A DNA stretch of 64,000 nucleotides from Leifsonia shinshuensis (lineage in GTDB: Bacteria; Actinomycetota; Actinomycetes; Actinomycetales; Microbacteriaceae), in contig NZ_CP043641.1 in assembly GCF_014217625.1 (NCBI RefSeq), positions 434,001 to 498,000 of the forward strand. Reading direction: 5' to 3'. The translations under genes were made by a program, and so were the position numbers. Each line of letters opens with the position of its first letter. The first letter of the stretch is position 1. The notes under the pieces were generated by a model. The model was not told the DNA's origin. It did not search any database and saw nothing but the letters and a program-made list of their open reading frames with translations. Positions 49,402-58,518 of the stretch are shown in pieces.

Positions 49402-50628
49402 TCAGCCCCGTGCCGGCGCCGCCTTCGTGGCCGTCGCGGCAATCCGCGTGGGAACGATCGAGAGCGCGGCGACCGCGAGCAGCGCCGTCGCGGCGAACAC
49501 GTAGAACCCGCCGGGGTAGGCCAGGCCGAGCGTGACGAGCGTCCCCGTCACCGCCGGGCCGAGGATCGCGCCGAGCCGGCCGATGCCCGCCGCGAAGCCG
49601 AGTGCGGTGCCGCGGATCTCCGGCGGATAGAGCTGCGTGATGAACGCGTAGACGAGCACCTGCGCCGAGAAGACGAAGACGCCCGTGACGAAGACCGCCG
49701 CGTACAGCAGCGTCACCTCGTCCATCCGGATGCTGAGGATCGCCAGCAGCACGGCCGCCAGCGCGAACCACGCCATCGCCACCCGCTTGGTCCCGGCCCG
49801 GTCGGCCACGATCCCCGCGAGGACGAGGCCGGTCACGGCGCCCGCGTTCAGGGTGAGCAGCAGCCCGAGCGAGTCGGTGGACCCGTAGCCCGCATCGCGC
49901 ATGAGCTGCGGAAGCCAGGTGTTGAGCCCGTAGACCAGCAGCAGTCCCATGAAGGACGCCACCCAGACGCCGATGCTGATCGTGACGTAGCGCCGCTCGA
50001 CCAGGCGGCGCACGGTGGGGCGCGGCGCGGCCGTGCGCTCCCGGCGCGCCTCGGGCAGGGCGAGCCGGATCAGCGGCACGGTCGCCAGGCCGGCGATGCC
50101 GCCGATCGCGAACAGCGTCCGCCAGTCGGTGATGACGGCGATGGCGATGAGCGCGGTGAGGACGGCGCCGGCGTGGTACCCGGTCATCGTCAGGGTCGTG
50201 GCCCTGCCCGCGCGCTCGCTGGGCATCAGGTCGGTGACGTACGCGATGGCGACCGGCAGGCAGGCGCCCAGCGCCAGGCCGGCGAGCACGCGGAGCAGCC
50301 CGAACACGAACACGTTCGGCGCGATCACGATCGCGAGGGTGAGGAGCGAGAACACCGTCACGCAGAGCAGCAGGCACAGCCTCCTCCCGTAGCGGTCGGC
50401 GAGCGGGCCGACGGTGAGCGCGCCGACGCCGACCCCGATCAGTCCCGCTGTGGCGACCGCGGTGGCCGCCGGGGCGTCGAAGCCGAGGTCGTTCGTGCTC
50501 AGCAGGGTGGGGATGACCGTGCCGAGCACGACCAGGTCGAAGCCGTCGAGCGCGACGATCACCCAGCACAGGAGCAGGGGCCAGAACGCGGCGCGGCCGG
50601 CGGGCCGCGGGGAGGTGGTCGATGCCAA
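49402..50628 (-). CDS. MFS transporter, aromatic acid:H+ symporter-like
   Basis: A 408-residue, twelve-helix major facilitator protein. The first helix carries IVALDGFDLVVLGTVIP, matching the DG(F/Y)D motif of the BenK/PcaK (AAHS) group. The loop 2-3 motif GPLADRYGRR and its second-half counterpart GIVADRAGTKR are clear. The likely substrate class is benzoate-type aromatic acids, but no catabolic genes are nearby, so the substrate is uncertain. The TTG start (MASTT) has a GAGGAG ribosome site. It is the only minus-strand gene in the right half of the window, lying between rpe and the his operon. Confidence 0.88.
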   Translation of the reverse strand: MASTTSPRPAGRAAFWPLLLCWVIVALDGFDLVVLGTVIPTLLSTNDLGFDAPAATAVATAGLIGVGVGALTVGPLADRYGRRLCLLLCVTVFSLLTLAIVIAPNVFVFGLLRVLAGLALGACLPVAIAYVTDLMPSERAGRATTLTMTGYHAGAVLTALIAIAVITDWRTLFAIGGIAGLATVPLIRLALPEARRERTAAPRPTVRRLVERRYVTISIGVWVASFMGLLLVYGLNTWLPQLMRDAGYGSTDSLGLLLTLNAGAVTGLVLAGIVADRAGTKRVAMAWFALAAVLLAILSIRMDEVTLLYAAVFVTGVFVFSAQVLVYAFITQLYPPEIRGTALGFAAGIGRLGAILGPAVTGTLVTLGLAYPGGFYVFAATALLAVAALSIVPTRIAATATKAAPARG

Positions 50629-50696
50629 GCGGATCTCCTCGTCGAGATGGTATGTCAGATGAGACCCGCCGACATTAGCACATCACCCGGCGTCGT

Positions 50697-50719
50697 CGCG
50701 TGACCGGTCAGGTCACGCG
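50697..50719. promoter_or_regulatory. perfect 9-base inverted repeat in the MFS/hisE divergent region
   Basis: CGCGTGACC (50697-50705) and GGTCACGCG (50711-50719) are exact reverse complements separated by GGTCA. The centre therefore also reads TGACC-GGTCA-GGTCA. It lies just upstream of the expected -35 of hisE, and 69 bases from the start of the divergent transporter gene. A repressor/activator operator is more likely than a terminator because both genes point away from it. Confidence 0.55.
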
Positions 50720-50743
50720 GAGCGACCCGCGCTCCGCGACCGG

Positions 50744-50749
50744 TACGCT
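50744..50749 (+). promoter_or_regulatory. -10 hexamer TACGCT, leaderless hisE start
   Basis: TACGCT ends 6 bases before the hisE GTG at 50756. No ribosome-binding site is present. Confidence 0.5.
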
Positions 50750-50755
50750 GTAACG

Positions 50756-51019
50756 GTGAAAACCTTCGACGACCTCTTCGCCGAGCTCAGCGAGAAGGCC
50801 GAGACCCGCCCGGAGGGCTCCGGGACGGTTCGCGAGCTGGACGCGGGCGTGCACGCCATCGGAAAGAAGATCGTGGAGGAGGCCGCCGAGGTCTGGATGG
50901 CCGCCGAGTACGAGTCCGACGAGGCGACGGCCGAGGAGATCTCGCAGCTCCTCTACCACCTCCAGGTGCTCCTGCTCGCCAAGGGCCTCACGCCGGCCGA
51001 CGTGTACCGACATCTGTGA
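50756..51019 (+). CDS. hisE: phosphoribosyl-ATP pyrophosphohydrolase
   Basis: An 87-residue MazG-fold enzyme, second step of histidine synthesis. It opens [20 protein letters not shown], then the metal-binding helix [18 protein letters not shown] and [16 protein letters not shown]. Length is normal for stand-alone HisE. The GTG is leaderless-type. hisG follows after 46 bases. Confidence 0.96.
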   Translation: MKTFDDLFAELSEKAETRPEGSGTVRELDAGVHAIGKKIVEEAAEVWMAAEYESDEATAEEISQLLYHLQVLLLAKGLTPADVYRHL

Positions 51020-51065
51020 CGACGGAACCCAGCCGCATCCACTCACGTCACGAAAGTCACAACAC

Positions 51066-51905
51066 ATGCTGAAGATCGCCGTCCCCAACAAGGGCTCCCT
51101 CTCCGAGACCGCGGCGCAGATGCTCCACGAAGCCGGCTACAACGGCCGCCGCGACCCGAAGGAGCTCATCGTCTCGGACCCGCGCAACGGGGTGGAGTTC
51201 TTCTACCTCCGTCCGCGCGACATCGCCACCTACGTCGGCTCGGGCGCCCTCGATGTCGGCATCACCGGCCGCGACCTCCTGATCGACTCGGAGTCGCCCG
51301 CCGCCGAGATCGCGGCGCTCGACTTCGCCGCCTCCACCTTCCGGTTCGCCGGCCCGGCCGGCGCCTACAGCGACCTCTCCGACCTGGAGGGCAAGCGCGT
51401 CGCCACGAGCTACCCGGGCCTGGTCGGCGGCTTCCTCGCCGAGAACGGGGTGGACGCCTCGCTCATCAAGCTGGACGGCGCCGTGGAGTCCGCGGTGCGG
51501 CTCGGCGTCGCGGACGCGGTCGCCGACGTGGTCGAGACCGGCTCGACGCTCCGCAAGCAGGGTCTGGAGATCTTCGGCCCCGTCATCCTGGAGTCCGAGG
51601 CCGTGCTGGTGTCCTCGCCGTCGCCCGCGGCCGGGGTCGACACCCTGCTCCGCCGGCTGCAGGGCGTCATGGTCGCCCGCCAGTACGTGCTGGTCGACTA
51701 CAACCTCCCGGTCGCACTGCTGGAGCAGGCCGTCGCCCTCACGCCGGGCGTGGAGTCGCCCACGGTGTCGCCGCTCGGCGAGCCCGACTGGGTCGCGGTG
51801 CGCGTGATGATCAAGCGCGACAGCACCAACCACGTCATGGACGACCTCTACGAGCTCGGGGCGCGGGCCATCCTGGTCACCTCGATCCACGCGGCGCGGA
51901 TCTGA
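51066..51905 (+). CDS. hisG: ATP phosphoribosyltransferase (long form)
   Basis: A 279-residue committed enzyme of histidine synthesis. It starts [20 protein letters not shown]. The catalytic core contains [32 protein letters not shown] and the PRPP loop [22 protein letters not shown]-terminal ACT-like regulatory domain of about 75 residues makes it the hexameric, histidine-inhibited long form that needs no HisZ. The TGA overlaps the hisF ATG. Confidence 0.97.
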   Translation: MLKIAVPNKGSLSETAAQMLHEAGYNGRRDPKELIVSDPRNGVEFFYLRPRDIATYVGSGALDVGITGRDLLIDSESPAAEIAALDFAASTFRFAGPAGAYSDLSDLEGKRVATSYPGLVGGFLAENGVDASLIKLDGAVESAVRLGVADAVADVVETGSTLRKQGLEIFGPVILESEAVLVSSPSPAAGVDTLLRRLQGVMVARQYVLVDYNLPVALLEQAVALTPGVESPTVSPLGEPDWVAVRVMIKRDSTNHVMDDLYELGARAILVTSIHAARI

Positions 51906-52669
51906 TGAGCGTCGCGGTCCGGGTCATCCCCTGTCTCGACGTGGCCGCCGGACGCGTCGTCAAGGGCGTCAACTTCCAGAACCTGCGCGACCAGGGCGAC
52001 CCCGTCGAGCTCGCCCGGCAATACTTCGAGCAGGGCGCGGACGAGCTGACCTTCCTCGACGTCACGGCCACGGTGGACGACCGGGCGACCACCTACGACG
52101 TCGTCCGGGCGACGGCCGAGCAGGTCTTCATCCCGCTCACGGTCGGCGGCGGCGTCCGCAGCACCGAAGATGTCGCGAAGCTGCTGGGCAGCGGCGCCGA
52201 CAAGGTCGGCGTCAACTCGGCCGCGATCGCGCGTCCGGAGCTGGTGGCCGAGATCGCCCAGCGTTTCGGCGCCCAGGTGCTCGTGCTCTCGCTCGACGTC
52301 AAGCGCTCCGCGGCGACGACCTCCGGCTTCGTGGTGACGACGCACGGCGGCCGCACCGAGACCGGGATCGACGCCCTCGACTGGGCGAAGCGCGCCATCG
52401 GCCTCGGCGCAGGTGAGCTACTGGTCAACTCGATCGACGCCGACGGCACCAAGGAGGGCTTCGACCTGGAGCTCATCCGCGAGATGCGGGCGATCAGCAG
52501 TGTGCCGGTCATCGCCTCCGGCGGCGCGGGCGCGGTCGGCGACTTCGTCCCCGCCATCGAGGCCGGGGCCGACGCCGTGCTCGCCGCGAGCGTGTTCCAC
52601 TCGGGCGAGCTGACCATCGGCGACGTGAAGGACGAACTGCTGCGGGCAGGCTTGGAGGTGCGCTCATGA
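51905..52669 (+). CDS. hisF: imidazole glycerol phosphate synthase cyclase subunit HisF
   Basis: A 254-residue (beta/alpha)8 cyclase subunit. The catalytic aspartate is in [18 protein letters not shown]; further motifs are [22 protein letters not shown] and [13 protein letters not shown]. It converts PRFAR and ammonia to IGP and AICAR together with HisH. HisH and HisA are not in the window. Coupled to hisG and hisI by 1- and 4-base overlaps. Confidence 0.97.
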   Translation: MSVAVRVIPCLDVAAGRVVKGVNFQNLRDQGDPVELARQYFEQGADELTFLDVTATVDDRATTYDVVRATAEQVFIPLTVGGGVRSTEDVAKLLGSGADKVGVNSAAIARPELVAEIAQRFGAQVLVLSLDVKRSAATTSGFVVTTHGGRTETGIDALDWAKRAIGLGAGELLVNSIDADGTKEGFDLELIREMRAISSVPVIASGGAGAVGDFVPAIEAGADAVLAASVFHSGELTIGDVKDELLRAGLEVRS

Positions 52670-53058
52670 CCGGGATGGACGAGGTGATCGGCCGGATCCG
52701 CTTCACCGACGCGGGGCTGGTGCCCGCCGTCATCCAGCAGTGGGACTCCCGCGAGGTGCTGATGATGGGCTGGATGGACGCCGAAGCCGTGCGTCGCACG
52801 CTCACCGAGGGCCGCGTGACGTTCTGGTCGCGCTCCCGGCAGGAGTACTGGCGCAAGGGCGACACGTCCGGCCACGTGCAGTATGTGAAGGACGCCGCGC
52901 TCGACTGCGACGGCGACACCCTGCTCGTCACCGTGGACCAGGTCGGGGCCGCCTGCCACACCGGCACGCGCACGTGCTTCGAGGCCGATGTGCTCTCTCC
53001 CGTCGTCGGCGGGGCGGAGACCGACGAACTCGTCCAGGAGATGGGGTCCGACCTGTGA
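52666..53058 (+). CDS. hisI: phosphoribosyl-AMP cyclohydrolase
   Basis: A 130-residue stand-alone HisI opening the PR-AMP ring. Signatures are [20 protein letters not shown] and [20 protein letters not shown]. The metal ligands are in [10 protein letters not shown] (DxDxD-like) and [14 protein letters not shown] overlaps on both sides: hisF before and trpE after. Confidence 0.96.
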   Translation: MTGMDEVIGRIRFTDAGLVPAVIQQWDSREVLMMGWMDAEAVRRTLTEGRVTFWSRSRQEYWRKGDTSGHVQYVKDAALDCDGDTLLVTVDQVGAACHTGTRTCFEADVLSPVVGGAETDELVQEMGSDL

Positions 53059-54614
53059 CCGCGGCCGCGAACGGGACGACCGGCGCCACCGGCACGACGA
53101 GCCGCAGCGAGTTCGCCGCACTGGCCGCCGAGCACCGCGTGGTGCCGGTGGTCCGCGAGCTCTTCGCCGACGGCGAGACCCCGGTCGGCATCTACCGCAA
53201 GCTCGCGGCCGGCCGCCCGGGCACCTTCCTGCTGGAGTCCGCCGAGCAGGGCGGCATCTGGTCGCGCTTCTCCTTCGTGGGCGCCGCGTCGTTCGGCGCG
53301 CTGACTCAGGACGGCGACGACGTGCGCTGGCTCGACTACGGCCTCTCCGCTGAGCGCGCCCTCGGCGCCGACGTGCCGGCCGGGCCGCTCGACGCCCTCG
53401 CCGCGCTGCACGAGCGCTGGAGCACGCCGCGCATCCCCGGGCTCCCTCCGCTGACCGGCGGTCTGGTCGGCTTCATCGGCTGGGAGGCCGTGCGCCAGCT
53501 GGAGCGCCTGCCGCAGCGCCCGCCAGCGGACGTCGACGTGCCGGGCCAGGCGATGGCGTTCGTCGCCGACCTCGTGGTGATCGACCACCGCTCCGGCACT
53601 GTCAAGCTCATCGCCAACGCCCTCGCAGACGGCGAGCAGGACGCCGACGCCCTCTGGAACGACGCGCAGCAGCGCCTCGACCGCATGCAGGAGCAACTCG
53701 CGCAGCCGTCCGAGGCGTGGCTGGCGGAGGTCGACCTCGGCACGCCCGCGCACCCGGCGTCCCGCACCCGCGAGGAGGACTTCCTCGCCTCGGTCGAGAC
53801 CGCCAAGGAGCGCATCGTCGCCGGCGACATCTTCCAGGTCGTCATCTCGCAGCGCTTCGAGCTGGAGTGCACGGCTTCCGCGCTCGACGTCTACCGCGTC
53901 CTGCGCGCGCTCAACCCGAGCCCGTACATGTACCTGCTGTCGCTGGAGCGGCCGGACGGCGAGCCGTACCAGATCGTCGGCTCCTCGCCGGAGGCGCTGG
54001 TCAAGGTGCAGGAGGGCCGCGCCTTCACGCACCCGATCGCCGGCTCCCGGCCGCGCGGCGCGACGCCGGAGGAGGACCTCGATCTGGAGGCCTCCCTGCT
54101 CGCCGACGACAAGGAGCGGGCAGAGCACCTGATGCTCGTCGACCTGGCCCGCAACGACCTCCTGAAGGTCTGCGAGGCCGGCAGCGTCGAGGTGACCGAG
54201 TTCATGCGCGTTGAGCGGTTCAGCCACATCATGCACATCGTCTCGTCGGTCGAGGGCGACCTGCTGCCGGACTCGGGCGCGATCGACGTGTTCCGGGCGA
54301 CCTTCCCGGCCGGCACGCTGTCCGGCGCGCCCAAGCCGATGGCGCTGCGGATCATCGACGAGCTGGAGCCCGCGCAGCGCGGCGTGTACGGGGGAGTGAT
54401 CGGCTACTTCGACTTCGCCGGCGACGCCGACCTCGCCATCGCGATCCGCACGGCGACCATCCTGGGCGGCGTCGCGCGCGTGCAGGCCGGCGGCGGCCTG
54501 GTGGCCGACTCCGTGCCGCGCCTGGAGTTCCAGGAGTCGCAGAACAAGGCGGCGGCGCCGCTGCGCGCTGTCGCGGTGGCCAACGGGATGAGACGGGTGC
54601 ACGGTGCGGACTGA
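53055..54614 (+). CDS. trpE: anthranilate synthase component I
   Basis: A 519-residue chorismate-utilising enzyme, first step of tryptophan synthesis. The LLES element of the tryptophan feedback site is present in [12 protein letters not shown]. The catalytic half has [52 protein letters not shown] and [20 protein letters not shown]. The first about 15 residues are a Thr/Gly/Ala stretch. trpG and trpD are not here. GTG start overlapping hisI, so his and trp genes are one transcript. Confidence 0.97.
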   Translation: MTAAANGTTGATGTTSRSEFAALAAEHRVVPVVRELFADGETPVGIYRKLAAGRPGTFLLESAEQGGIWSRFSFVGAASFGALTQDGDDVRWLDYGLSAERALGADVPAGPLDALAALHERWSTPRIPGLPPLTGGLVGFIGWEAVRQLERLPQRPPADVDVPGQAMAFVADLVVIDHRSGTVKLIANALADGEQDADALWNDAQQRLDRMQEQLAQPSEAWLAEVDLGTPAHPASRTREEDFLASVETAKERIVAGDIFQVVISQRFELECTASALDVYRVLRALNPSPYMYLLSLERPDGEPYQIVGSSPEALVKVQEGRAFTHPIAGSRPRGATPEEDLDLEASLLADDKERAEHLMLVDLARNDLLKVCEAGSVEVTEFMRVERFSHIMHIVSSVEGDLLPDSGAIDVFRATFPAGTLSGAPKPMALRIIDELEPAQRGVYGGVIGYFDFAGDADLAIAIRTATILGGVARVQAGGGLVADSVPRLEFQESQNKAAAPLRAVAVANGMRRVHGAD

Positions 54615-55323
54615 GAACCGCCGCGTCAAGTACCTGACGCTCCTCGCGCTCGTTGTGGGGAGCGGCCTCGGCCTGCTGTCGGCGACGCAGACCTGGTTCA
54701 CCATCCAGGTGCGCGACGTGGCGAACCACGCCGGCACGGTGACGGTCGCCGGCTCGGCCGCCGCGCCCGCGTTGACGGCGCTCTCGCTCGCCGGGCTCGC
54801 GCTGACGGCGGCCCTCGCGATCGCGGGACCGGCGTTCCGGATCGTGCTGGCGCTGCTCGGCATCCTGCTCGGCTTCTCGATCGTCTACTCGGCCCTCGCC
54901 GTGCTCGGCGACCCGCTGCAGGCCGCGAGCGCGGCGATCACCTCGGCCACGGGTGTCGCGGGCGAGGCCTCGCTGCGCAAGCTCGTCCAGAGCACGACCA
55001 CCGAGTTCTGGCCGTGGCTCGCCGTCGTCGGCGGCGTGCTGGTCGCGGTGTCCGGCGCGCTCGCCATCGTCTTCCTGCGCGCCTGGCCCGGCCCGTCGCG
55101 CAAGTACCAGGCCCGGTTCGCGGGGGAGGACGGCCGCTCGGCCGAGGAGACGCTCGCGGAGCTGGACGGCGACGCGTCCGCGGAGACCGCGGGGGAGGGC
55201 GACGAGCGCGAGGCGCGCGAAGCCGCCGAATCCGACGCGCCGGAAGAGCCCACGTCCCTCGACCGCGACTCCGCGATCGACAGCTGGGACGAGCTGAGCC
55301 GCGGCGACGACCCGACCCGCTGA
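54604..55323 (+). CDS. Trp-biosynthesis-associated membrane protein (TIGR02234 type)
   Basis: A 239-residue protein with four membrane helices: KYLTLLALVVGSGLGLLSA, ALTALSLAGLALTAALAIA, FRIVLALLGILLGFSIVYSA and LAVVGGVLVAVSGALAIVFL. The ATQTWFTI motif follows helix 1 and the C-terminal tail (about 175-239) is long and acidic. Proteins of this pattern sit between trpE and trpC across actinobacteria. Their role is not established; tryptophan or indole transport/sensing has been supposed. The GTG start overlaps trpE by 11 bases. Confidence 0.88.
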   Translation: MRTENRRVKYLTLLALVVGSGLGLLSATQTWFTIQVRDVANHAGTVTVAGSAAAPALTALSLAGLALTAALAIAGPAFRIVLALLGILLGFSIVYSALAVLGDPLQAASAAITSATGVAGEASLRKLVQSTTTEFWPWLAVVGGVLVAVSGALAIVFLRAWPGPSRKYQARFAGEDGRSAEETLAELDGDASAETAGEGDEREAREAAESDAPEEPTSLDRDSAIDSWDELSRGDDPTR

Positions 55324-55328
55324 GCCAC

Positions 55329-55334
55329 TAGACT
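55329..55334 (+). promoter_or_regulatory. -10 hexamer TAGACT before the small-membrane-protein/trpCBA block
   Basis: TAGACT lies 5 bases after the upstream stop and 78 bases before the ATG at 55413. It suggests a secondary promoter whose leader includes the hairpin at 55354-55394. Confidence 0.5.
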
Positions 55335-55353
55335 GGTTCAGATCCACCAATCC

Positions 55354-55394
55354 GTGCGCACCTTCCCGCAGGCCTCGTCCGCGGGTATGCGCAC
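55354..55394 (+). promoter_or_regulatory. two-tier hairpin in the leader of the trpCBA block
   Basis: Outer arms GTGCGCA (55354-55360) and TGCGCAC (55388-55394) are perfect. Inner arms CCCGC (55365-55369) and GCGGG (55381-55385) stack inside. The ribosome site GCAGGAG follows about 10 bases later. I see no Trp-rich leader peptide and no T-box-like motif, so any control would be of a different kind. Confidence 0.45.
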
Positions 55395-55412
55395 CCGACG
55401 TGCAGGAGTCCC

Positions 55413-55643
55413 ATGAGCACCGAGTCAGTCGAGCCAGGCCACGGTCATTCGCCGGCGGCGTGGACGGCCGTGATCATCATGCTGATCGCCTTCACCATCG
55501 GCGCCATCGCGTTCTTCTACGACGCTCCGATCGTGGTGTGGCTCTCCGCCGGTCTCGCGATCGTCGGACTGATCGTCGGCTGGATCATGAAGCGCGCGGG
55601 CTACGGAGTGGGCGGCTCCAAGTACACCCCGAAGGGCCACTAA
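55413..55643 (+). CDS. small two-helix membrane protein of the trp operon (HGHSPAAWTAV type)
   Basis: A 76-residue protein. A short N-terminus ends in HGHSPAAWTAVIIML, which recurs in this actinobacterial family. Two membrane helices follow (IIMLIAFTIGAIAFFY and VVWLSAGLAIVGLIVGWIM), then a basic tail KRAGYGVGGSKYTPKGH. It lies 3 bases before the trpC GTG. Conserved position beside trp genes suggests a role linked to tryptophan, but the function is unknown. The ribosome site GCAGGAG precedes the ATG. Confidence 0.87.
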   Translation: MSTESVEPGHGHSPAAWTAVIIMLIAFTIGAIAFFYDAPIVVWLSAGLAIVGLIVGWIMKRAGYGVGGSKYTPKGH

Positions 55644-55646
55644 CCC

Positions 55647-56417
55647 GTGCTCGCCGACCTCGTCGCCGGCGCGCTGGAGGATGCGGAGCGGCGACGCGCC
55701 GAGCGACCGTACGCGGTCGTGGAGGCCGATGCCGCCGCGCGTGAGCCTGCCGTCGACGCGCTCGCGGCGCTCGCGCCCGCCGAGCGGGTGAAGATCATCG
55801 CAGAGGTCAAGCGCGCGAGCCCGTCGCGCGGTCACCTCGCCGAGATCCCCGACCCCGCCGCCCTCGCCGTCCTCTACGAGACCGGCGGAGCGAGCGCGAT
55901 CAGCGTCCTCACCGAGGAGCGCCGGTTCAAGGGGTCGCTCGCCGACCTCGAAGCGGTCCGCGCCTCCGTGTCCCTCCCGGTGCTCCGCAAGGAGTTCGTC
56001 GCCGAGCCCTACCAGGTGCTCGAGGCGCGTGCCGCCGGGGCCGACCTCGTGCTGCTCATCGTCGCCGCGCTCGATCAGCAGCGGCTCGTGGAGCTCCACG
56101 ATCTCATCGCCGACCTCGGGATGACCGCGCTCGTGGAGGCGCACACCGAGGACGAGCTGAGCCGTGCGTTCGACACCGGCGCGAAGCTGGTGGGCGTCAA
56201 CGCGCGCAACCTCTCGACGTTCGAGCTGGACCCCGACCTGTTCGGCCGCCTGGCCGACCGGTACCCGTCCGGCGTCATCCGCGTGGCGGAGTCGGCCGTG
56301 AAGTCGGCCGCCGACGTCGCGCATTACCGGGCGGCGGGCGCGGATGTCGTGCTCGTCGGCGAGGCGCTCGTCACGAGCGACCCGATCGCCACGCTCGGCC
56401 AGTTCCTTGGAGCCTGA
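55647..56417 (+). CDS. trpC: indole-3-glycerol phosphate synthase
   Basis: A 256-residue TIM barrel. The catalytic lysine motif [18 protein letters not shown] is intact, followed by [39 protein letters not shown], the [13 protein letters not shown] motif and [10 protein letters not shown]. Mono-functional: no TrpF domain is attached. GTG start; the stop overlaps the trpB ATG by one base. Confidence 0.96.
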   Translation: MLADLVAGALEDAERRRAERPYAVVEADAAAREPAVDALAALAPAERVKIIAEVKRASPSRGHLAEIPDPAALAVLYETGGASAISVLTEERRFKGSLADLEAVRASVSLPVLRKEFVAEPYQVLEARAAGADLVLLIVAALDQQRLVELHDLIADLGMTALVEAHTEDELSRAFDTGAKLVGVNARNLSTFELDPDLFGRLADRYPSGVIRVAESAVKSAADVAHYRAAGADVVLVGEALVTSDPIATLGQFLGA

Positions 56418-57628
56418 TGTCCCTTCGTTCTGAGCACGGTCCCTACTTCGGCGACTTCGGCGGGCGGTTCGTCCCCGAATCCCTCGTCGCCGCCCTCGAC
56501 GAACTCACCGCGGCGTGGGAGGCGGCGAAGGCCGACCCCGCGTTCCACGCCGAGCTGGACGAGCTGCACCGCAGCTACACCGGTCGGCCGAGCATCGTCA
56601 CCGAGGTGCCGCGCTTCGCCGCACACGCCGGGGGAGCCCGCGTCATCCTCAAGCGCGAGGACCTCAACCACACCGGCTCGCACAAGATCAACAACGTGCT
56701 CGGCCAGGCCATCCTCACCAAGCGAATCGGCAAGACGCGCGTCATCGCCGAGACCGGCGCCGGCCAGCATGGCGTCGCCACGGCCACCGCGGCCGCGCTG
56801 TTCGGCATGAAGTGCACCATCTACATGGGCGAGGTCGACACCGAGCGCCAGGCGCTGAACGTGGCGCGCATGCGGCTGCTCGGCGCGGAGGTCGTGGCCG
56901 TCAAGACCGGCTCGCGCACCCTCAAGGACGCGATCAACGACGCCATGCGCGACTGGGTGACCAACGTCGAGGACACCAACTACATCTTCGGCACGGTGGC
57001 CGGCCCGCACCCGTTCCCGGAGATGGTGCGCGACCTCCAGAAGATCATCGGCGAGGAGGCCCGCGAGCAGGTGCTCGCGCTGACCGGCCGCCTGCCCGAC
57101 GCCGTCGCGGCCTGCGTCGGCGGCGGATCGAACGCCATGGGCATCTTCCACGCGTTCCTGGACGACGAGGACGTCCGCCTGGTCGGCTTCGAGGCCGGCG
57201 GCGAGGGCGCGGAGACCCCGCGGCACGCCGCGACCATCACGAAGGGCCGCCCCGGCGTCCTGCACGGCGCGCGCAGCATGCTGCTGCAAGACGAGGATGG
57301 CCAGACCATCGAGTCGCATTCGATCTCCGCGGGCCTCGACTACCCGGGCGTCGGCCCGGAGCACGCCTGGCTCGCCTCGATCGGCCGCGCCGAGTACCGC
57401 CCGGTGAGCGACGCGGACGCGATGGAGGCGCTGCGCCTGCTCAGCCGCACCGAGGGCATCATCCCGGCCATCGAGTCGGCGCACGCCCTCGCCGGCGCCC
57501 TGGAGCTCGGCAAGGAGCTCGGCCCGGACGGCATCGTCCTGGTGAACCTCAGCGGCCGCGGCGACAAGGACATGGAGACCGCCGGACGCTACTTCGGCCT
57601 GATCGACGAAGGAGCCGTGCAGTCGTGA
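56417..57628 (+). CDS. trpB: tryptophan synthase beta chain
   Basis: A 403-residue PLP enzyme condensing indole with serine. It starts with [19 protein letters not shown] lysine K90 is in [34 protein letters not shown] and the phosphate loop [12 protein letters not shown] are present. Stop overlaps trpA by 4 bases, matching the alpha2beta2 complex. Its cofactor is made by pdxST in this window. Confidence 0.98.
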   Translation: MSLRSEHGPYFGDFGGRFVPESLVAALDELTAAWEAAKADPAFHAELDELHRSYTGRPSIVTEVPRFAAHAGGARVILKREDLNHTGSHKINNVLGQAILTKRIGKTRVIAETGAGQHGVATATAAALFGMKCTIYMGEVDTERQALNVARMRLLGAEVVAVKTGSRTLKDAINDAMRDWVTNVEDTNYIFGTVAGPHPFPEMVRDLQKIIGEEAREQVLALTGRLPDAVAACVGGGSNAMGIFHAFLDDEDVRLVGFEAGGEGAETPRHAATITKGRPGVLHGARSMLLQDEDGQTIESHSISAGLDYPGVGPEHAWLASIGRAEYRPVSDADAMEALRLLSRTEGIIPAIESAHALAGALELGKELGPDGIVLVNLSGRGDKDMETAGRYFGLIDEGAVQS

Positions 57629-58422
57629 GCCGTGTGGCAGACACCATCGCCCGCCGCAACGCGGAGTCCGCGGGCGCCCTGATCGGCTACCTCCCGGCCG
57701 GCTTCCCCGACCTCCAGACGAGCGTCGACGCCGCCGTGGCGCTGGCCGAGAACGGCGTCGACGTCATCGAGCTCGGCCTGCCGTACTCCGACCCGGTCAT
57801 GGACGGCGCGGTCATCCAGGCGGCGACCCAGCAGGCGCTCTCCAACGGGTTCCGCCTGCGGGACGGCTTCACGGCCGTGCGCGAGATCACGCAGCGCGTG
57901 GACGTGCCGGTCCTGGTGATGACCTACTGGAACCCGGTGCTGCAGTACGGCGTCGACCGGTTCGCGGACGACCTGGTCGCCGCGGGCGGCGCCGGACTGA
58001 TCACGCCCGACCTGATCCCCGACGAGGGAGCTGCCTGGCTGGCGGCCTCGGAGCGCGCCGGACTCGACCGCGTGTTCCTCGCCGCGCCCTCGTCCACGGA
58101 CGCCCGCCTGCGCTCGACCGTCGAGCACAGCCGCGGCTTCGTCTACGCCGTCTCCACGATGGGCATCACCGGCGCGCGCAGCGACGTCGACGCGGCGGCG
58201 CGCACGCTCGTCGGCCGGCTGCGCGACGCGGGCGCCACCAGCACGTGCGTCGGCCTCGGCATCTCCAGCGCGGCGCAGGTCGCCGAGGTGCTGGAGTACG
58301 CCGACGGCGCGATCGTGGGCTCCGCCCTCGTGAAGGCCCTGGCCGACGGGGGAGTCGCGGAGGCCGGACGCGTGGCGGCCGAACTCGCCCGCGGCACGGT
58401 GCGGCAGAGCGCGAGCGCGTAA
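57625..58422 (+). CDS. trpA: tryptophan synthase alpha chain
   Basis: A 265-residue barrel cleaving indole-3-glycerol phosphate to indole. Signatures: [13 protein letters not shown], the catalytic Glu in [25 protein letters not shown] [14 protein letters not shown], and the phosphate site [21 protein letters not shown]. The GTG start overlaps trpB. Followed by a separate promoter for lgt. Confidence 0.97.
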   Translation: MSRVADTIARRNAESAGALIGYLPAGFPDLQTSVDAAVALAENGVDVIELGLPYSDPVMDGAVIQAATQQALSNGFRLRDGFTAVREITQRVDVPVLVMTYWNPVLQYGVDRFADDLVAAGGAGLITPDLIPDEGAAWLAASERAGLDRVFLAAPSSTDARLRSTVEHSRGFVYAVSTMGITGARSDVDAAARTLVGRLRDAGATSTCVGLGISSAAQVAEVLEYADGAIVGSALVKALADGGVAEAGRVAAELARGTVRQSASA

Positions 58423-58456
58423 CCCCTCCGCGTCGGCGGCACCCCCGACCAACACT

Positions 58457-58462
58457 TAGACT
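58457..58462 (+). promoter_or_regulatory. lgt promoter -10 TAGACT
   Basis: TAGACT lies 57 bases before the lgt GTG. A GAAAGG ribosome site precedes the start by about 11 bases. Confidence 0.45.
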
Positions 58463-58518
58463 GGAGGCCGTGCGCCGCTCGGCGCCGGACTCCATCGGAT
58501 ACGAAAGGTAGTCATCGC

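Noticed and set aside
55335..55412. trp attenuator with leader peptide
   Set aside because: No short open frame with tandem Trp codons precedes the hairpin, and no T-run follows it.
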